A stretch of 18,896 bases of DNA, from NCBI GenBank assembly GCA_005788145.1, contig SXYY01000036.1, positions 1 to 18,896 on the forward strand, given 5' to 3'. Made by a program: the position numbers and the translations under genes. Below the pieces are notes generated by a model. The model did no database searches. It was not told the origin of the DNA and was given only the letters and a program-made list of their open reading frames with translations. Of this stretch, positions 17,241 through 18,896 are shown in pieces (the first letter of the stretch is position 1; every line of letters starts with the position of its first letter). The DNA comes from Bacteroidota bacterium (GTDB lineage Bacteria > Bacteroidota > Bacteroidia > NS11-12g > UBA955).

Positions 17241-17954
17241 TTAACGAAGCAGGTTGTCGAGCAGAATGGCAGTCGCCATTCCTGCATTCAGCGATTCAGC
17301 TTTACCCTTACCGGGAATGGTAATTGGATGCGTTACCAATTTCTCTGCCGATTCGCGAATCCCATGTGATTCAGAACCAATGAGTAGCATACTTTTCTCG
17401 GAAGGCTTGAGACCGTGTACACTTTCACCCGCCAAATATGCGCCGTAAACTGTTCTGCCTTGGGCGGCCATTTCCAAATCGGCATAGACCACTTCCACCC
17501 TCAGAAATGAACCCATGGTTGCCGCCAGCGTCTTGGGATTGAACGCGTCTACACTGTCCAAAGAAGCCACAATCTGCGACAAGCCAAACCAATCGGCCAG
17601 CCTTATAATGGTACCCATGTTGCCGGGATCATTGATTCCGTCCAAAGCCAAAACGAATGGCATTTCCTTGTCAAATCCCCGGGATTGGGGCATGTTCACC
17701 AGCGCCATCACACCCGGTGCAGTATCGAAAGCGGTGCATTTCTTGTTCTCGTCCTCCGTCATCCACTCAAACGAATAACTAGGGGAATGTCGGTCAGCAA
17801 AAGCCTCAGTGGCCCATATTCCCTCCACTTGCCACCCACTGTGGAATACTTCCTCCACTGCTTTGCGACCCTCCACCATGAATTGGCCATATTTTTGCCT
17901 AAACTTCGGCATGCGCAGCGATGCGATGTGCTTGATTTGAGCGATGGATGGCAT
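17241..17954 (-). CDS. TrmH/SpoU-family RNA 2'-O-methyltransferase
   Basis: SPOUT enzymes of this family methylate a ribose 2'-OH in tRNA or rRNA using S-adenosylmethionine. The 237 residues have an N-terminal substrate-binding domain (about 1-95, with QFMVEGRKAVEEV) and the knotted catalytic domain with all three motifs: motif 1 DGINDPGNMGTIIRLADWFG (105-124, with Asn112 and catalytic Arg118), motif 2 LLIGSESHGI (190-199) and motif 3 IPGKGKAESLNAGMATAILL (213-232). Length is normal or slightly short. The target RNA cannot be read from sequence. ATG at 17954 gives the usual N-terminus (QIKHIASL). Its start codon overlaps the start of the divergent BamA/TamA-like gene by 11 bases, so its promoter must lie within that gene's coding sequence; I could not find a full -7 match there. 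The DUF4175 gene lies 129 bases downstream. Confidence 0.93.
   Translation of the reverse strand: MPSIAQIKHIASLRMPKFRQKYGQFMVEGRKAVEEVFHSGWQVEGIWATEAFADRHSPSYSFEWMTEDENKKCTAFDTAPGVMALVNMPQSRGFDKEMPFVLALDGINDPGNMGTIIRLADWFGLSQIVASLDSVDAFNPKTLAATMGSFLRVEVVYADLEMAAQGRTVYGAYLAGESVHGLKPSEKSMLLIGSESHGIRESAEKLVTHPITIPGKGKAESLNAGMATAILLDNLLR
17890..17897 (+). promoter_or_regulatory. Possible -7 box for the BamA/TamA-like gene, inside the methyltransferase gene
   Basis: TATTTTTG on the plus strand is a full match to TAnnTTTG and lies 46 bases before the ATG at 17944, a sensible 5' leader length. A TTTG at 17862-17865 is a candidate -33 element at a long spacing of 24 bases. The box lies in antisense orientation within the methyltransferase coding region, where any promoter for this gene would have to be. 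Confidence 0.4.
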
Positions 17955-18896
17955 AGTTTACAAATATCACGGTTTTCTTCGGAAGTATCTATGGATACTC
18001 GCCGCCGTGGCCATCTTCCAATCATGTGGTGTAAAAAAGAGTATTCCCGACGGCAAATTTTTGCTGAAAAAGAACCTCGTTTCCATGCCCAAAAAATCTG
18101 CGCCCGGCGCTGATGTTCGCGCACAAATCCTGCATCGTCCCAACAAAAGGGTTTTGTTCAACAAACTCCCGGTATTCTTGTGGGCTTACACCCTCGGCAC
18201 CAACGAAAAAAACCCTGCGTTGTCAGACTCGGTAGGATGGCGTCGAACACTGAGAAAGAAATTTGGCGAACCCCCTGTATTGCTCGACACAAACCTCGCC
18301 CAACTGTCGGCGGAGAACATCTCCAACCACCTCTTCAATTTGGGTTATTTCGACGCGCAAGTCTCGTATCGCACAATCCTCGGCCCCCGAAAAGCCCAGG
18401 TTATTTACAATGTACAGCCCGGCAAAGCATATCGTTTGAATTCGTTTTTCAGACAACCCGCCGATACCGCACTCAGGCCGTTGATCGACAGTCTTGTGGC
18501 ACAGAATATCGCCTATCGACTGTGGTGGCCGATCAACCTGAACGACCTTAATGCCGCCAAAGACGAGCTCACGCTGGAACTTCGCGACCGGGGATATTTC
18601 GAGGCCCAACCGGATCTGTTTCGATACGAAATCGACACCCTTCAAAACAAAAAAGAGGGGGCCGTTTTTCTCAAACTCGACAATCCCAACGCAAAGAAGA
18701 AATTCCAACGCTATCGGTTTGGCGCCACGTATTTCACGCTCCTGTGTTCGGACATTTATCAGAACAACACCTATCCCCAAGCCTATCACAATCGAGGAAA
18801 GCACCTCACGCTGAACCATTACCCCATCAAGACGCAGGTGTTGGACCGGGTTATTCTTATTGATTCTGGGCGATGGTTCTCACAATCTGTGACAAA
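17944..18896 (+). CDS. BamA/TamA-family outer-membrane protein with lipoprotein signal, N-terminal part
   Basis: The first 317 codons of a gene cut by the window end. The N-terminus has basic residues (LRKYLW), a hydrophobic stretch and a lipobox-like IFQSC with Cys28, followed by GVKKSIPDGKFLLKKN, the pattern seen at the start of many Bacteroidota BamA/TamA (D15/surface antigen) proteins. Next come POTRA-like segments: NHLFNLGYFDAQVSY with VIYNVQPGKAYRL (about 122-165), then LRDRGYFEAQPD with the following strands (about 215-235). The beta-barrel would lie beyond the window. Such proteins fold or export outer-membrane proteins or lipids. ATG at 17944 is the only plausible start: a stop lies directly upstream at 17938-17940 and there is no other ATG before the signal core. 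It overlaps the divergent methyltransferase start. The reading frame stays open to the last base. Confidence 0.85.
   Translation, partial: MDGIVYKYHGFLRKYLWILAAVAIFQSCGVKKSIPDGKFLLKKNLVSMPKKSAPGADVRAQILHRPNKRVLFNKLPVFLWAYTLGTNEKNPALSDSVGWRRTLRKKFGEPPVLLDTNLAQLSAENISNHLFNLGYFDAQVSYRTILGPRKAQVIYNVQPGKAYRLNSFFRQPADTALRPLIDSLVAQNIAYRLWWPINLNDLNAAKDELTLELRDRGYFEAQPDLFRYEIDTLQNKKEGAVFLKLDNPNAKKKFQRYRFGATYFTLLCSDIYQNNTYPQAYHNRGKHLTLNHYPIKTQVLDRVILIDSGRWFSQSVT

Noticed and set aside
18223..18819. Minus-strand open frame of 198 codons at the right end
   Set aside because: The plus strand reads a continuous BamA/TamA-like sequence from a lipoprotein signal to the window end; the minus-strand frame matches no family.
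1..18896. CRISPR arrays, tRNA or rRNA genes, insertion sequences, prophage or defence genes
   Set aside because: No regularly spaced repeats, cloverleaf-like stretches, transposase motifs or phage proteins were seen. Nearly all of the window is accounted for by conserved protein genes.

Overview
The window looks like chromosomal DNA of a member of the Bacteroidota with moderate GC content. The evidence is an Oar-like TonB-dependent receptor, a secreted protein with a type IX secretion (T9SS) C-terminal signal, Bacteroidota-type relatives of LpxH, Ppx and DUF4175, a BamA/TamA-type protein with a lipoprotein signal, translation starts without strong Shine-Dalgarno sites, and -7 boxes matching TAnnTTTG. 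Nothing allows a genus-level call. There are no tRNA or rRNA genes, insertion sequences, phage genes or CRISPR arrays.

Layout. Bases 1-2106 hold the C-terminal 701 codons of a TonB-dependent outer-membrane receptor. Bases 2340-6431 encode a 1363-residue secreted multidomain protein (lamin-tail, Ig-like, Calx-beta-like, choice-of-anchor I, T9SS tail). Each of these genes is followed by a copy of the same small module: the 12-mer ATACATATTGAT and then a very GC-rich terminator hairpin. The second hairpin also lies between convergent genes. On the minus strand, ppk1 (9471-7384) and ppx (7403-6534) form a polyphosphate synthesis and degradation operon; they overlap by 20 bases and both appear to start at TTG. 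After a divergent intergenic region of about 190 bases, the plus strand carries an LpxH-like metallophosphoesterase (9680-10561) joined by an ATGA overlap to a MurG-like glycosyltransferase (10558-11664). The tail of the glycosyltransferase gene runs 94 bases into the 3' end of convergent metG.

The minus strand from 17954 to 11571 carries a TrmH/SpoU RNA methyltransferase, then a 1133-residue DUF4175 membrane and coiled-coil protein with its own likely promoter, then metG 18 bases after it. Divergent from the methyltransferase, with start codons overlapping by 11 bases, begins a BamA/TamA-family outer-membrane assembly lipoprotein. It is cut by the window end.

Taken together the genes cover envelope construction (LpxH-like enzyme, glycosyltransferase, BamA/TamA protein, TonB receptor, T9SS cargo, DUF4175 protein), phosphate storage (ppk1-ppx) and translation (metG, RNA methyltransferase). 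Most of the window is conserved core gene content. The least ordinary features are the duplicated terminator module, the start and stop overlaps, and the uncharacterised DUF4175 protein.
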